This document shows, one piece after another, positions 7,986-21,500 of a stretch of DNA of 64,000 nucleotides. The notes below the pieces were generated by a model, which saw only the letters and a list, made by a program, of their open reading frames with translations, was not told the origin of the DNA and did no database searches. Source of the stretch: Pseudomonas putida W15Oct28 (GTDB lineage: Bacteria > Pseudomonadota > Gammaproteobacteria > Pseudomonadales > Pseudomonadaceae); NCBI RefSeq assembly GCF_000708715.2, contig NZ_JENB01000014.1, positions 90,826-154,825 on the forward strand. Reading direction: 5' to 3'. Position 1 is the stretch's first letter. Every line of letters starts with the position of its first letter. The position numbers and the translations under genes were made by a program.

Positions 7986-8831
7986 ATGCACTTGCAAAAG
8001 GGATCTTCTCAGCGTCTGAAATGGCAATTTGACGAACCCGCCCCGGGCATAGAACTGTTTATCAACGAAGCGTTTGGGAGCTACCAGCAACAGGCCCGGT
8101 TGCTGGTACCTGATACCGAGCGCGCAGCGCCGGCATTCGTCCTGGGTGGCGCGCGCTCGGACTTTACCCGGCTCAACCCACTGCTCTATCGCTTGCAAGC
8201 CGCTGGCATCGGGTCGCTCACTGGCAATCTTTCCGGTCACAGCCTTGCCAGCGAGCCAGGTGCAGTGGCACCGTCACTGGCGACCAACCTCGAAGAGGCA
8301 CAGCGCTTTCATACGCATATCGCACCTCGATGCCGAACACTGATCGGCCACAGCCTGGGCGCGGCAATCACGCTGAAACTTGCAGCACGGTTGCCGCAAG
8401 TGGACAACATCGTGTTGATCTGCCCGGCAGTTTATCCAGATGATGCCCACCGGGCGCCGTTTGGCCCGGCGTTCACCGCAGCCATCAGCAAACCCTACGG
8501 CTTTCTGGACAGCGACAGCTACGCCTTCCTCAAGCAATTCCAAGGCAAAGTGCTGATGGTGATTGGCGAGTATGACGGGCTCAGCTCACAACGATTCGGC
8601 AAAGGTCCGGGCACCAGTGCAGGTAGCCTGTGGCTGGCCGGCGCCGAGCGCTACAGCCCGATTCCTGAAGAAGTTACCCAGGCCCTGATGCAATCAGTTC
8701 CGGCAGCGCGTTTGCAATGCCTGTTTCTGACCGACTGCGACCATGGCATCGCCGCCCACTTACGCAGTACGCCAGCGATTGCGGATCAGGTTGCCAGCGC
8801 CGTGGAGGCTTTCATCCTCGAAGACGCCTGA
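7986..8831 (+). CDS. Alpha/beta hydrolase
   Basis: The product is 281 aa. I take the ATG at 7986, just after the TSUP stop and preceded by GAGGGCGG, rather than the in-frame ATG at 7956 inside the TSUP gene. The nucleophile elbow is GHSLG. A candidate acid Asp is in IGEYDGLSS and a candidate catalytic His is in TDCDHGIAAHL, so the triad looks complete. It has no signal peptide, so it should be cytoplasmic. As the last gene of the oxygenase-permease group, it may hydrolyse an ester or thioester made or imported by its neighbours. It converges on the Cro/C1 regulator with 11 bp between. Confidence 0.82.
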   Translation: MHLQKGSSQRLKWQFDEPAPGIELFINEAFGSYQQQARLLVPDTERAAPAFVLGGARSDFTRLNPLLYRLQAAGIGSLTGNLSGHSLASEPGAVAPSLATNLEEAQRFHTHIAPRCRTLIGHSLGAAITLKLAARLPQVDNIVLICPAVYPDDAHRAPFGPAFTAAISKPYGFLDSDSYAFLKQFQGKVLMVIGEYDGLSSQRFGKGPGTSAGSLWLAGAERYSPIPEEVTQALMQSVPAARLQCLFLTDCDHGIAAHLRSTPAIADQVASAVEAFILEDA

Positions 8832-8842
8832 CAGTTTGAGCA

Positions 8843-9652
8843 TTACTCGATCTCGAACAGACTGTTACGTAACGGCCCCACGCTCAAACGCTCGCGCACA
8901 TCATCATCTATTCGCGGATCATCCGGCCGGTACAGTTTCACCTGCCGATAAGCATTGATGCGATTGATCTCCTCACCCAAGTATTCCCACACCACCCGGG
9001 TGCAGGCCGGGTTGCGTCGGTCGCCGCTGGAAACCCCGGCCTTGAGCCCGTTCAGGCGGGTGATGCGGCTTTTGAAGCTGGGGATGAGGATGGTCTGGCT
9101 CATTTCATTGAAGGTAAGCGACTCGTAGTCGATGAGGAACACCCGGTCCTGCAGCTGGAACGCCGCGCCCAGGTAGCGGCAACGTACCTCGGCATGCTGG
9201 TCGTTGGCACTGGAACGTTCCTGGCGCTCCTGGCGCTCGAACAGGAAGCGGCCGCGCTCTTCCCACAGGTGCACCAGCGACACCAGGATCGTGCCCGGCA
9301 CCGACATGCAGTTGGAATACTCGAAGTAGTAACCGCAATAGCGCGACAGGTTACCAGCATGGTCGTGCAGCGGGCGGAACAGTTCGCTGATCGGGTCGCT
9401 GGGCTGCTCGGCCAGGGTGGACACCCGTGCGCCGATCAGCCGGGCGAACTGCTCGGCCGGCAGGTTCAGCTCGTAATCCTCGACCCCGAAGAAATCGCCA
9501 ATGCGCTTGAGGTTGAACGCCGTCGGACGGCTCTGCCCGCTCAGGTACTTGTTGAACTGCGCGCGGTTGATCGAGAGCTGCCGGCAAACTTCCGAGATAG
9601 AGCGGTAGTGGCTGCAGGCCAGTTTGAGGTTGGTGGCGAAATGATCGCTCAT
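8843..9652 (-). CDS. Cro/C1-type HTH transcriptional regulator
   Basis: The product is 269 aa. The helix-turn-helix lies at residues 8-60, in SISEVCRQLSINRAQFNKYLSGQSRPT. The remaining 200 residues have no enzymatic motif that I recognise and probably form a ligand-sensing or dimerisation domain. It is divergent from the sodium:alanine symporter gene at 9831, a plausible target. Its own upstream region carries a direct tandem repeat of a 10-mer. Confidence 0.82.
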   Translation of the reverse strand: MSDHFATNLKLACSHYRSISEVCRQLSINRAQFNKYLSGQSRPTAFNLKRIGDFFGVEDYELNLPAEQFARLIGARVSTLAEQPSDPISELFRPLHDHAGNLSRYCGYYFEYSNCMSVPGTILVSLVHLWEERGRFLFERQERQERSSANDQHAEVRCRYLGAAFQLQDRVFLIDYESLTFNEMSQTILIPSFKSRITRLNGLKAGVSSGDRRNPACTRVVWEYLGEEINRINAYRQVKLYRPDDPRIDDDVRERLSVGPLRNSLFEIE

Positions 9653-9682
9653 GTGCGGAATCCAGGTGACGCGAATGACGCC

Positions 9683-9708
9683 ATTGTAGCATCAAGTCGC
9701 ATCAAGTC
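9683..9708 (-). promoter_or_regulatory. Tandem 10-bp repeat beside a -10 element
   Basis: GACTTGATGC (minus strand) occurs twice head to tail, at 9699-9708 and 9689-9698. A TACAAT -10-like hexamer follows directly at 9683-9688. The repeats fill the spacer and -35 region of a promoter pointing at the regulator gene, as expected for autoregulation. Confidence 0.4.
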
Positions 9709-9830
9709 AGAGCAACCCGCGAAATTGTAACGACTCTTGTCATGGCCAACCATTCGCCCCAACGAATAGCGGTGCGCCTGCCGTCCGCTGGTCATTCCAC
9801 ACGAAGAATAAGAATCGAGGTCATTTTCCA

Positions 9831-11273
9831 ATGCTCGAAGTACTCAACGATTTCCTTTCGGGGAAACTCCTCATCGTGCTGATCGTAGGGCTGGGTAGCT
9901 ACTTCACGATCCGTTCGCGTTTCGTTCAGTTCCGCCATTTCGGCCACATGTTCACCGTGTTCAAGGAATCGCTGCGTGGCCAGGCAGGCCAGCTGAGCTC
10001 CTTCCAGGCCCTGATGCTGAGCCTGGCCGGCCGCGTTGGCGCCGGTAACATTGCCGGTGTCGGTATCGCCGTGACCCTGGGTGGCCCGGGCGCCGTGTTC
10101 TGGATGTGGGTCACCGCACTGGTGGGCATGTCCAGCAGCTTCTTCGAATGCACCCTGGCCCAGGTCTACAAGCGCGCCGACGGCGACGGCCTGTACCGTG
10201 GCGGCCCGGCCTACTACATCCAGCACGGCCTGAAGCGTAAAGGCATGGCCATCGTGTTCTCGGTCCTGCTGCTGGTCACCTACGGCTTCGCCTTCATTGG
10301 CCTGCAGTCTTACACCGTGACCCATTCGCTGCAGAACGCCTTCAACTTCGCGCCAAGCCAGACCGGTATCGTTCTGGCCGTGCTGCTGGCCATCACCTTC
10401 ATCGGCGGCATCAAGCGCATCGCTGCGGTGTCGGACCTGCTGGTACCGGTCAAGACCCTGGCCTACATCGGCGTGACCCTGTACGTGATCGGCACCCAGA
10501 TCGAACACGTGCCAGCCATGCTGGAAACCATCTTCAAGAGCGCCTTCGGCCTCGACCCGGCGTTTGGCGGCCTGCTCGGCAGCGCCATCGTCATGGGCGT
10601 GAAGCGTGGTGTGTTCGCCAACGAAGCGGGCCTGGGCAGTGCGCCGAACGTCGCTGCCGTGGCTGCCGTGAAACACCCGGGCGCCCAGGGCGTGGTCCAG
10701 GCCTTCAGTGTGTTCCTCGATACCTTCGTGATCTGCACCTGCACCGCGCTGCTGATCCTGCTGTCGGGCTTCTACACCCCGGGCTTCGAAGGTGACGGCA
10801 TTGTCCTGACCCAGAACTCACTGGCTGCCGTGGTCGGTGACTGGGGCCGTGTGTTCGTCAGCGTGGCACTGTCGCTGTTCGTGTTCACCTGCATCCTCTA
10901 CAACTACTACCTGGGCGAGAACAGCCTGCAGTTCCTCACCCGCAACCGCGTGGTGCTGATGGTGTTCCGTGGCCTGGTGCTGGCACTGGTGGTGTGGGGC
11001 TCGATGCAAGACCTGTCGACCGTGTTCGCCTTCGCCGACATCACCATGACCTGCCTGGCGTTCGTCAACCTGGTGGCCCTGGCCATGCTGTTCAAGGTAG
11101 GCCTGCGCGTGATGCGCGACTACGACGACCAGCGCAAAGCCGGTATCGGCCAGCCTGTGTTCGACTCGACCAAGTTCGCCGACCTGGACCTGGACCGCAA
11201 TGCCTGGCCTGCCAATCCGCAGGTGGAAACAGCCGCTGACAAAGCAGCCGGCCAAGCTCAGCCGCAGCGCTGA
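9831..11273 (+). CDS. Sodium:alanine/glycine symporter (AGCS family)
   Basis: The product is 480 aa with about 11 membrane segments. The AGCS signature is present: GAGNIAGVGIAVTLGGPGAVFWMW at residues 68-91, and later GVFANEAGLGSAPNVAA. The C-terminal 50 residues are hydrophilic and cytoplasmic. The family imports alanine or glycine with Na+. A strong terminator follows at 11289-11320, so it is probably transcribed alone. The divergent Cro/C1 gene is the likely regulator. Confidence 0.92.
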   Translation: MLEVLNDFLSGKLLIVLIVGLGSYFTIRSRFVQFRHFGHMFTVFKESLRGQAGQLSSFQALMLSLAGRVGAGNIAGVGIAVTLGGPGAVFWMWVTALVGMSSSFFECTLAQVYKRADGDGLYRGGPAYYIQHGLKRKGMAIVFSVLLLVTYGFAFIGLQSYTVTHSLQNAFNFAPSQTGIVLAVLLAITFIGGIKRIAAVSDLLVPVKTLAYIGVTLYVIGTQIEHVPAMLETIFKSAFGLDPAFGGLLGSAIVMGVKRGVFANEAGLGSAPNVAAVAAVKHPGAQGVVQAFSVFLDTFVICTCTALLILLSGFYTPGFEGDGIVLTQNSLAAVVGDWGRVFVSVALSLFVFTCILYNYYLGENSLQFLTRNRVVLMVFRGLVLALVVWGSMQDLSTVFAFADITMTCLAFVNLVALAMLFKVGLRVMRDYDDQRKAGIGQPVFDSTKFADLDLDRNAWPANPQVETAADKAAGQAQPQR

Positions 11274-11288
11274 TATCCTCCCCTGCCC

Positions 11289-11320
11289 AGCCGCCCCTTC
11301 CGCGGGCGGCTTTTCTTTCT
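11289..11320 (+). terminator. Rho-independent terminator of the symporter gene
   Basis: The stem AGCCGCCC/GGGCGGCT is a perfect 8 bp with a 7-nt loop, followed by a T-rich run. Confidence 0.88.
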
Positions 11321-11345
11321 CCGCTCACCGCTACGGATGTTTTCC

Positions 11346-12335
11346 ATGCGTGCAGTAAAGAATCTTCTCGTTCTCTATACCGGTGGCACCATCGGCATGC
11401 TCGAAACCCCGGAAGGCCTGGCGCCGGCTGGTGGCTTCGAAGCGCGGATGCGCGAACACTTCGCCCACATGGCCGATGCCCCCCAGCTGCAATGGACCCT
11501 GCAGGAACTGAACCCGCTGCTCGACAGCGCCAACATGCAGCAGCACAACTGGCTGGCGATGCGCGATGCCATCGTCGAAGCAGTGGATGTGGCAGGCCAT
11601 GATGGCGTGCTGGTGCTGCATGGCACCGACAGCATGGCTTACAGCGCCGCGGCGTTGTCGTTTTTGCTGCTGGGCCTGCCCGTACCGGTGCTGCTGACCG
11701 GCTCGATGCTGCCGGCAGGTGCCGCAGACAGCGATGCCTGGGCCAACCTGTGCGGCGCGTTGCGCCAGTTCGAACAAGGGCTGGAGGATGGCGTGCAGCT
11801 GTACTTCCACGGCCAGCTGCTGCATGGCTGCCGGGTGTCGAAGCTGCGCAGTGAAGCGTTCGATGCCTTTGCTGCGTTGCCGCGCCATCGCGACGGCGAG
11901 CGGGCCGGGGCGATTCCCGCCGAGCTTGACTACAAGCACCCGCGCCAGCCGGTCAACCTGGCGATAGTGCCGGTGTTCCCGGGGCTGCAGGCCGGGCACT
12001 TGCAGGCGTTGATCGACAGTGGTGTGCAGGGTTTGCTGCTGGAGTGCTACGGCAGCGGTACCGGGCCGTCGGATGACCAGGCGCTGCTGAATGTGCTGAG
12101 CGCAGCACGCCAGCGTGGCGTGATGTTGGCAGCTATCAGCCAGTGCCCTGAGGGTTCGGTGATGTTCGATACCTATGCGGCGGGTAACCGCCTGCGTGGG
12201 GCCGGGCTGGTCAGTGGCGGTGGCATGACCCGTGAGGCGGCGCTGGGCAAGATGGTTGCGCTGCTGGGGGCTGGGCTGGATGTGGATACTGCAGAACAGT
12301 GGTTTGCCCTGGATCTGTGTGGGGAGCGGGCCTGA
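11346..12335 (+). CDS. ansA: Type I L-asparaginase (cytoplasmic)
   Basis: The product is 329 aa. The ATG at 11346 has GGA 9 nt upstream; an in-frame ATG at 11337 would add three residues. The first catalytic Thr is in LLVLYTGGTIGM and the second in VLHGTDSMAYSA, both asparaginase signatures. There is no signal peptide and the length fits type I cytoplasmic enzymes. It hydrolyses L-asparagine to aspartate and ammonia. Late motifs such as LLECYGSGTGP also match. An inverted REP-like pair follows the stop. Confidence 0.93.
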   Translation: MRAVKNLLVLYTGGTIGMLETPEGLAPAGGFEARMREHFAHMADAPQLQWTLQELNPLLDSANMQQHNWLAMRDAIVEAVDVAGHDGVLVLHGTDSMAYSAAALSFLLLGLPVPVLLTGSMLPAGAADSDAWANLCGALRQFEQGLEDGVQLYFHGQLLHGCRVSKLRSEAFDAFAALPRHRDGERAGAIPAELDYKHPRQPVNLAIVPVFPGLQAGHLQALIDSGVQGLLLECYGSGTGPSDDQALLNVLSAARQRGVMLAAISQCPEGSVMFDTYAAGNRLRGAGLVSGGGMTREAALGKMVALLGAGLDVDTAEQWFALDLCGERA

Positions 12336-12340
12336 TTGAC

Positions 12341-12428
12341 GGGGGCCGCTTCGCGCCCCATCGCGACACAAGGCCGCTCCTACAGGTACAGCGCAGCCCT
12401 GTGTCGCGATGGGCTGCGGGGCAGCCCC
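12341..12428. repeat. Inverted REP-like pair
   Basis: The first arm contains CATCGCGACACAAGGCCGCT (12359-12378) and is answered by TGTGTCGCGATGGGCTGC on the opposite side. It is the same family as 4058-4160. It lies between the convergent ansA and selC genes and may end both transcripts. Confidence 0.75.
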
Positions 12429-12440
12429 AGTACACATGAA

Positions 12441-12536
12441 TGGCGGAAGGCAGCGGGAGTCGAACCTGCCCGGGAACGGCTGCCGTCCCCAACCGGGTTT
12501 GAAGCCCGGCCGCGCCACCGGGCGCGATTGCCTTCC
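12441..12536 (-). tRNA. selC: tRNA-Sec (UCA anticodon)
   Basis: The gene is 96 nt with an encoded CCA end. It has the long 8-bp acceptor stem (GGAAGGCA with TGCCTTCC), discriminator G, anticodon TCA in GGGCTTCAAACCC, and a large variable arm, all typical of selenocysteine tRNA. It starts only 6 nt after the selB stop, on the same strand, so it is probably cut out of the selAB transcript. Confidence 0.95.
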
Positions 12537-12542
12537 TTGAAC

Positions 12543-15895
<3,353 letters not shown>

Positions 15896-15924
15896 CTACC
15901 TTGGACTGGTCCGTTGTCTGTACT

Positions 15925-16018
15925 GGCCTATTCGCGGGCATACCCGCTCCCACAGGTACTGCACCGGCTTTGAAGGGGGTGCTGCACCTGTGGGAGCGGG
16001 CGTGCCCGCGAAAAGGGC
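15925..16018. repeat. Inverted REP pair (REPIN-like)
   Basis: The left element, TTCGCGGGCATACCCGCTCC with CACAGGT (15931-15956), faces the right element, CCTGTGGGAGCGGGCGTGCC with CGCG (15987-16010). About 30 bp lie between them. The whole lies in the 160-bp gap between fdhE and selA. Confidence 0.85.
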
Positions 16019-16049
16019 GACTCGGTGTTTCAGTGTAGACACTCACCCA

Positions 16050-16970
16050 CTACCCTGGCGCGAGCATCAGGTTGGGTGCCAGGCGATGGAAGCCCTCCTC
16101 GTCCAGGCGCATATCCAGCGCCAGGCTGGCCAGGTCGTCGGCCAGCGGCTCGGCCGTAGCGTCGTTTTCCAGATAATTCTGCTTCAGGTACGTATTGCAC
16201 CCGGGGCAGCACTCCGCACGCAGCGGCGCCTTGCCCGGCGCATGACGGTCATCTTCAAGGCTGGTGTAGCGCAAGTCCTTGCTCGACTCGCAGTACACGC
16301 ACTTTACCCGCACCACATGCCATTCACAGGCACACAACGAACAGGCCAGGTAACGCAAACCGTTGTGCTTGCCACGGTTGCGCACCACCCCTGCCATCGC
16401 CGGCGAACCGCAAGCCGGGCACTGGGCCAGGCTGCCGGAAGGCTTGAGTTCGGGTGACGGCAGCGCCAGCAGCCAGCTTAACCAGGCAGCCTGCAGCGCG
16501 GCACCGAGGAACGGGACCAACGCCGCAGGCACGGCGTCGAACTGCCCTGCAAGCAATGCGATACCCCACGCCTTTCGCTGGCTGTCATCACTTGCGCGCA
16601 GGGCATGCAACGCCGCAGCAAGCGGGCCGCTTGCCTCTTCATCAAAATGATCGATCAACGCCTGCATCCAGACCAGCCACGGCCCTTCGCGCACCAGGCT
16701 ATCGGCCGCAAGGGGCGGCAAACCATGACTTATACACAGGCGCTGACGCTCTTCGGCCACCGGCAAACCACCCGGCGGGTTATCCACAAGCTGCTGCTGG
16801 AAGCGGCACAGCCACGCGATAAACCGCAAGTAATCGCCAAGGGCGTTGCCTTCGGCCAACTGCTCCAACCGCTCGGCACGCAGGGCGAACAGGTCCTTGG
16901 GCGGCAGGTGCAGAAACGGCGGCATCACCGCCGACGCTTCGATCTGCCCGGGTTCAAGTATCGTGCTCAA
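16050..16970 (-). CDS. fdhE: Formate dehydrogenase accessory protein FdhE
   Basis: The product is 306 aa. Its C-terminal half carries the four CxxC rubredoxin-like knuckles of the family: CPACG, CSLCACEW, CVYCES and CCPGCN (residues 185-265). FdhE binds the formate dehydrogenase catalytic subunit and is needed for its maturation. It starts 4 nt after the fdnI stop, which places it in the fdn operon. Gammaproteobacterial FdhE proteins are about 309 aa, so this copy is full length. Confidence 0.95.
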   Translation of the reverse strand: MSTILEPGQIEASAVMPPFLHLPPKDLFALRAERLEQLAEGNALGDYLRFIAWLCRFQQQLVDNPPGGLPVAEERQRLCISHGLPPLAADSLVREGPWLVWMQALIDHFDEEASGPLAAALHALRASDDSQRKAWGIALLAGQFDAVPAALVPFLGAALQAAWLSWLLALPSPELKPSGSLAQCPACGSPAMAGVVRNRGKHNGLRYLACSLCACEWHVVRVKCVYCESSKDLRYTSLEDDRHAPGKAPLRAECCPGCNTYLKQNYLENDATAEPLADDLASLALDMRLDEEGFHRLAPNLMLAPG

Positions 16971-16974
16971 GCGT

Positions 16975-17631
16975 TCATCCTTCTTTTCGTCCGTGATTGC
17001 CCGGCGTCTTGTCGCCGGTCACTTCGCGGTACCACAACGCATGGTGCTTGCGCGCCCAGGCACGGCTGACCCAGCCATGCAGCATGGCGCCGATCGAGCC
17101 CTTGATCCAGATACCGGCGTAGATGTGCACGATGATGCTGAGGATCAGCACGAAGCCCGCCAATGCGTGGGCAAGCGATGCCAGGCGAATCGAGCCTATG
17201 TCGAAGAAATGACTGAAATAGGCCCGCCAGATCACCACGCCGCTGAGCAACAACACCAGCATGCACAGCAATAGCGTCCAGAACAGCAGCTTCTGCCCGG
17301 CGTTGTACTTGCCGACGGGCGGCACGCCGTCTTCGCGGTTGACCATCACCCGATCAATGCGACGCAACCACAGGCGGTCGTTGGCGGTGATGAAGTTGGC
17401 ACGCCAGAAGCGGAACACCAGGCCGAGGAAAAACACGAACATCGCCACGCCCATGAACGGGTGCAGGATGCGCGTCCACGGGCCGCCGCCAAACAGGTGG
17501 CTTATCCAGAACAGCGCCGGGTGAAACAGCGCCAGCCCGGAAAGCCCGGCCATGAAGAACAGGATGGCGACGATCCAGTGGTTGGTCCGCTCGTTGGCGT
17601 TGTAGCGCAGGATGGGTTTGTTGTCGTTCAT
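16975..17631 (-). CDS. fdnI: Formate dehydrogenase cytochrome b556 (gamma) subunit
   Basis: The product is 218 aa with four membrane segments (about residues 18-36, 53-72, 113-132 and 150-170). The segment-borne His residues ([31 protein letters not shown]) fit two b haems. It receives electrons from FdnH and reduces quinone at the inner membrane. The start overlaps the fdnH stop by 4 nt (ATGA). Confidence 0.95.
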   Translation of the reverse strand: MNDNKPILRYNANERTNHWIVAILFFMAGLSGLALFHPALFWISHLFGGGPWTRILHPFMGVAMFVFFLGLVFRFWRANFITANDRLWLRRIDRVMVNREDGVPPVGKYNAGQKLLFWTLLLCMLVLLLSGVVIWRAYFSHFFDIGSIRLASLAHALAGFVLILSIIVHIYAGIWIKGSIGAMLHGWVSRAWARKHHALWYREVTGDKTPGNHGRKEG

Positions 17632-18578
17632 GGCCGCTGCTCCCCTTGCCCACCGGGCTGCTTCGGATCGTAGACATGCACCGTCGGGTCCACCTGGTGC
17701 ACGCTGTCATCGGGCGGCGCCGGGTGCTCGTCCTCCTCTACGCGCTGCGGGCCAACCCGCACGTAGTGGAAGAAGCCGGCCAGCACCGCCGCGCCCATGG
17801 CCAGCAGCGCCAGCGGTTTGGTGAAGCCCTTCCACAGCCCCACCAGCGGGCTGATCACCGGCTGGTCCGGCAGGCCGGCGTACAGCCTCGGCGTGTCGGC
17901 ATGGTGCAGCACGTACATCACGTGGGTGCCACCCACGCCATCCGGGTCGTACAACCCGGCCTTGTCGTAGCCGCGCGACTTCAGGTCGACGATGCGCTCG
18001 GCGGCATGCACCTTCATCTCGTCCTTGCTGCCGAACACGATTGCCCCGGTGGGGCAGGTTTTCACGCAGGCCGGCTCCAGGCCCACGGTCACGCGGTCGG
18101 AACACAGCGTGCACTTGTACGCCTTGTGGTCCTTCTGCGAGATGCGCGGGATGTTGAACGGGCAGCCGGTGATGCAGTAGCCGCAACCGATGCAGTGGTC
18201 CTGGTTGAAGTCGACGATGCCGTTGGCGTGCTTGATGATCGCCCCCGGGCTCGGGCAGGCCTTCAGGCAACCGGGGTCGGCGCAGTGCATGCAGCCATCC
18301 TTGCGGATCAGCCACTCCAGGTTGCCGTCGTCGCGCTCGTGCTCGGTGAAGCGCATCAGGGTCCAGGTCTCGGCCGTGAGGTCCTGGGGGTTGTCGTAGG
18401 TGCCGTGGTTGTGGCCGACCTCGTCACGCAGTTCGTTCCACTCCGAGCACGCCACCTGGCAGGCCTTGCAGCCGATGCACTTGGTGGTGTCGATCAGCTT
18501 GGCGACTTCCTGCTGCTGGCGTACCGAAGGCGGTACGGTCGTGGTGGCCGAGCGGGCGATGATGTCTTGGCTGGCCAT
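17628..18578 (-). CDS. fdnH: Formate dehydrogenase iron-sulfur (beta) subunit
   Basis: The product is 316 aa with Cys sets for four [4Fe-4S] clusters: [35 protein letters not shown] and CTLC...CVKTC. A single C-terminal membrane segment lies near residues 258-278 ([18 protein letters not shown]), followed by a short charged tail. It wires the catalytic subunit to the cytochrome. Its ATG shares one base with the fdnG stop (TGATG). Confidence 0.95.
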   Translation of the reverse strand: MASQDIIARSATTTVPPSVRQQQEVAKLIDTTKCIGCKACQVACSEWNELRDEVGHNHGTYDNPQDLTAETWTLMRFTEHERDDGNLEWLIRKDGCMHCADPGCLKACPSPGAIIKHANGIVDFNQDHCIGCGYCITGCPFNIPRISQKDHKAYKCTLCSDRVTVGLEPACVKTCPTGAIVFGSKDEMKVHAAERIVDLKSRGYDKAGLYDPDGVGGTHVMYVLHHADTPRLYAGLPDQPVISPLVGLWKGFTKPLALLAMGAAVLAGFFHYVRVGPQRVEEDEHPAPPDDSVHQVDPTVHVYDPKQPGGQGEQRP

Positions 18579-21500
18579 CAGAGTTTCTCCACTTTGACGA
18601 GGAACGACTTGGACTCTGGCGTCTGCGTGTTGCCGTCACCCAGGAATGGCACCAGCGTGTTGGTCAGGTAGCCATGCCGGGTTGCGCCGGTGAAGCCCCA
18701 GTGCAACGGGATGCCGATCTGGTGCACGGTCTGGTTGTTGACCTGCAGCGGGCGAATCCGCTTGGTCACCACCGCCACCGCATCGATATGCCCGCGCTTG
18801 CTCGACACCCGCACCCGGTCGCCAGCCTTGATGCCTTTCTCATTGGCCAGCACCTCGCCGATCTCGACAAACTGCTCGGGCTGGGCAATGGCGTTGAGCC
18901 GGCAATGCTTGCTCCAGAAGTGGAAGTGCTCGGTCAGCCGGTAGGTGGTCGCCGCATAAGGGAACTCGTCGTGCGTGCCGAGGGTGTCCCACACCGAGTC
19001 GAAGATGCGCCCGGCCGGGTTGCTGACCACCTTCTTGTTCTGCGGGTGCAGCGGGTTGATGCCGATCGGCGTTTCGAACGGCTCGTAGTGCTCGGGGAAC
19101 GGGCCTTCGGCCATCTTGTCGATGGCGAAGAAGCGCGCCACGCCTTCGGGGTTCATGATGAACGGGTTCATCCCCGCTTCTGGCGGCGAGTCGACCTTGA
19201 AGTCCGGCACGTCGGTGCCGGTCCAGGCCTTGCCGTTCCACCACACCAGGCGCTTTTTCTCCGGGTCCCACGGCTTGCCTTGCGGGTCGCTGGAGGCACG
19301 GTTGTAGAGGATGCGGCGGTTGGCCGGCCAGGCCCAGGCCCAGTTCTGCACCTGGTGCATGCCATACGGGTCGCTGTTGTCGCGGCGAGCCATCTGGTTG
19401 CCCTGCTCGGTCCAGCTGCCGGCAAAGATCCAGCAACCGGATGCCGTGCTGCCGTCGTCCTTCATCTGCCCGAAGCCAGACAGCTGCTGGCCGGCCTTGA
19501 GCGTGGCGCCGGTAGCATCGGTAAGGTCGGTGACGGCCCAACCGTTCATTTCCTTGGCCAGCTCCTCCGGGGATGGCTCGTCAGGAATCTTGTACGGCCA
19601 GCTGATGTTCATCATCGCGTCAGGGTAGGCGCCGCCCTCGGTCTGGTAACGTTGGCGCAAGCGCAGGAACAGCTCGCTCATGATCTGCACGTCGGTCCGG
19701 GTCTCGCCAGGGCCGTCGGCGCCCTTCCAGTGCCACTGCAGCCAGCGGCTGCTGTTGACCAGCGAGCCGTCTTCTTCGGCAAAGCAGGTGGTGGGCAGGC
19801 GGATCACTTCGGTCTGGATATTGGCCGTGTCGACGTCGTTGAACGGCCCGGCGTTGCGCCAGAACTCCGAAGTCTCGGTGGCCAGCGGGTCCATGATCAC
19901 CAGCCACTTGAGCTTGCCCAGTGCCGCAGTGACGCGGTTCTTGTCCGGCAGCGCGGCAATCGGGTTGAAGCCCTGGCACAGGTAGCCGTTGACCTTGCCC
20001 TGGCCCATCATCTCGAACATGCGCAACACGTCGTAAGCCGGTACGTCGAGCTTGGGCAGCCAGTCATAACCCCAGTTGTTTTCTGCCGTGGCGTTGGCGC
20101 CGTACCAGGCCTTCATCAGGCTGACGTGGAACTTGCCGTAGTTCTGCCAGTACGACAGCTGCCCTGGGCGCAGCGGCTTGGAAGCGCGTTTGTCGATGTA
20201 GGTGGCATAGTCCTGCTCGGCATCGCCAGCCAGGGTCAGGTAACCCGGCAGCGAGTTGGACAGCAGGCCGAGGTCGGTCAGGCCCTGGATGTTTGAGTGC
20301 CCGCGCAAGGCGTTGACCCCGCCACCCGGCATGCCGACGTTGCCCAGCAGCAGCTGGACCATGGCCGCGCTGCGGATGATCTGCGCGCCGATCGAGTGTT
20401 GGGTCCAGCCCAGTGCATACAGAATCGTCATGGTCTTGCCCGGTACCGAGCAAGTGGCGACCTCTTCCCAGACCTTCATCATGGCATCCTGCGGCATGCC
20501 ACAGATCAAGCTGGCCAGTTCCGGGGTATAGCGGCTGTAATGCTGCTTCATCAGCTGGAACACGCAACGTGGGTGCTGCAGTGTCGGGTCGACCTTGGCA
20601 AAACCATCCTCACCCAGCTCGTAACCCCAGCCGGATTTGTCGGCATACACGCGCTTGGCCTCGTCGTAGCCGCTGAACAGCCCGTCCTCGAAGCCATAGC
20701 TCTCTTTGACGATGAACGACACGTCGGTGTAGTTGCGCACGTATTCGTGCTGGATCTTGTCGGTGCTCAGCAGGTAATTGATCAGCCCGCCCATGAAGGC
20801 GATGTCGGTACCGGTACGGATCGGCGCGTAGTAATCCGCCACCGAAGCGGTACGGGTAAACCGCGGGTCGACCACGATCAGCCGCGCCTTGTTGTGCGCC
20901 TTGGCCTCGGTCACCCACTTGAAGCCGCACGGGTGCGCTTCAGCTGCGTTGCCACCCATCACCAGGACCAGATTCGCGTTGGCGATATCGGACCAGTGGT
21001 TGGTCATGGCGCCACGGCCGTACGTCGGGGCAAGACTTGCCACCGTCGGGCCATGTCAGACACGTGCCTGGTTATCGAACCCCAGCATGCCTGTTGCGCG
21101 GACGACCTTGTGGGTCAGGTAGCCAGCCTCGCTGGAGGCGGCGGAGGCAGCAAGAAAACCGGTGGTGAGCCAGCGGTTGACGGTTTGCCCCTGGGCGTTC
21201 TTCTCGATGAAGTTGGCGTCGCGGTCCTGCTTCATCAGGCCGGCAACGCGGTCGAGCGCCTCGTCCCAGCTGACCCGCACCCACTCCTTGCTGCCCGGCT
21301 TGCGTACCTCGGGGTACTGCAGGCGGCTCGGGCTGTGGATAAAGTCCAGCAGGCCGGCACCTTTGGGGCAGAGGGTGCCGCGGTTGACCGGGTGGTCGGC
21401 GTCACCTTCGATGTGGATGATGTTCTGTTTGACGTTTTTGCCCGCATCGCCCTGGCTGTACAGGATCAGGCCGCAGCCGACCGAGCAGTACGGGCAGGTG

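Noticed and set aside
21056..21058. UGA as a nonsense mutation that makes fdnG a pseudogene
   Set aside because: Context, SECIS hairpin and adjacent sel genes show it is a selenocysteine codon.
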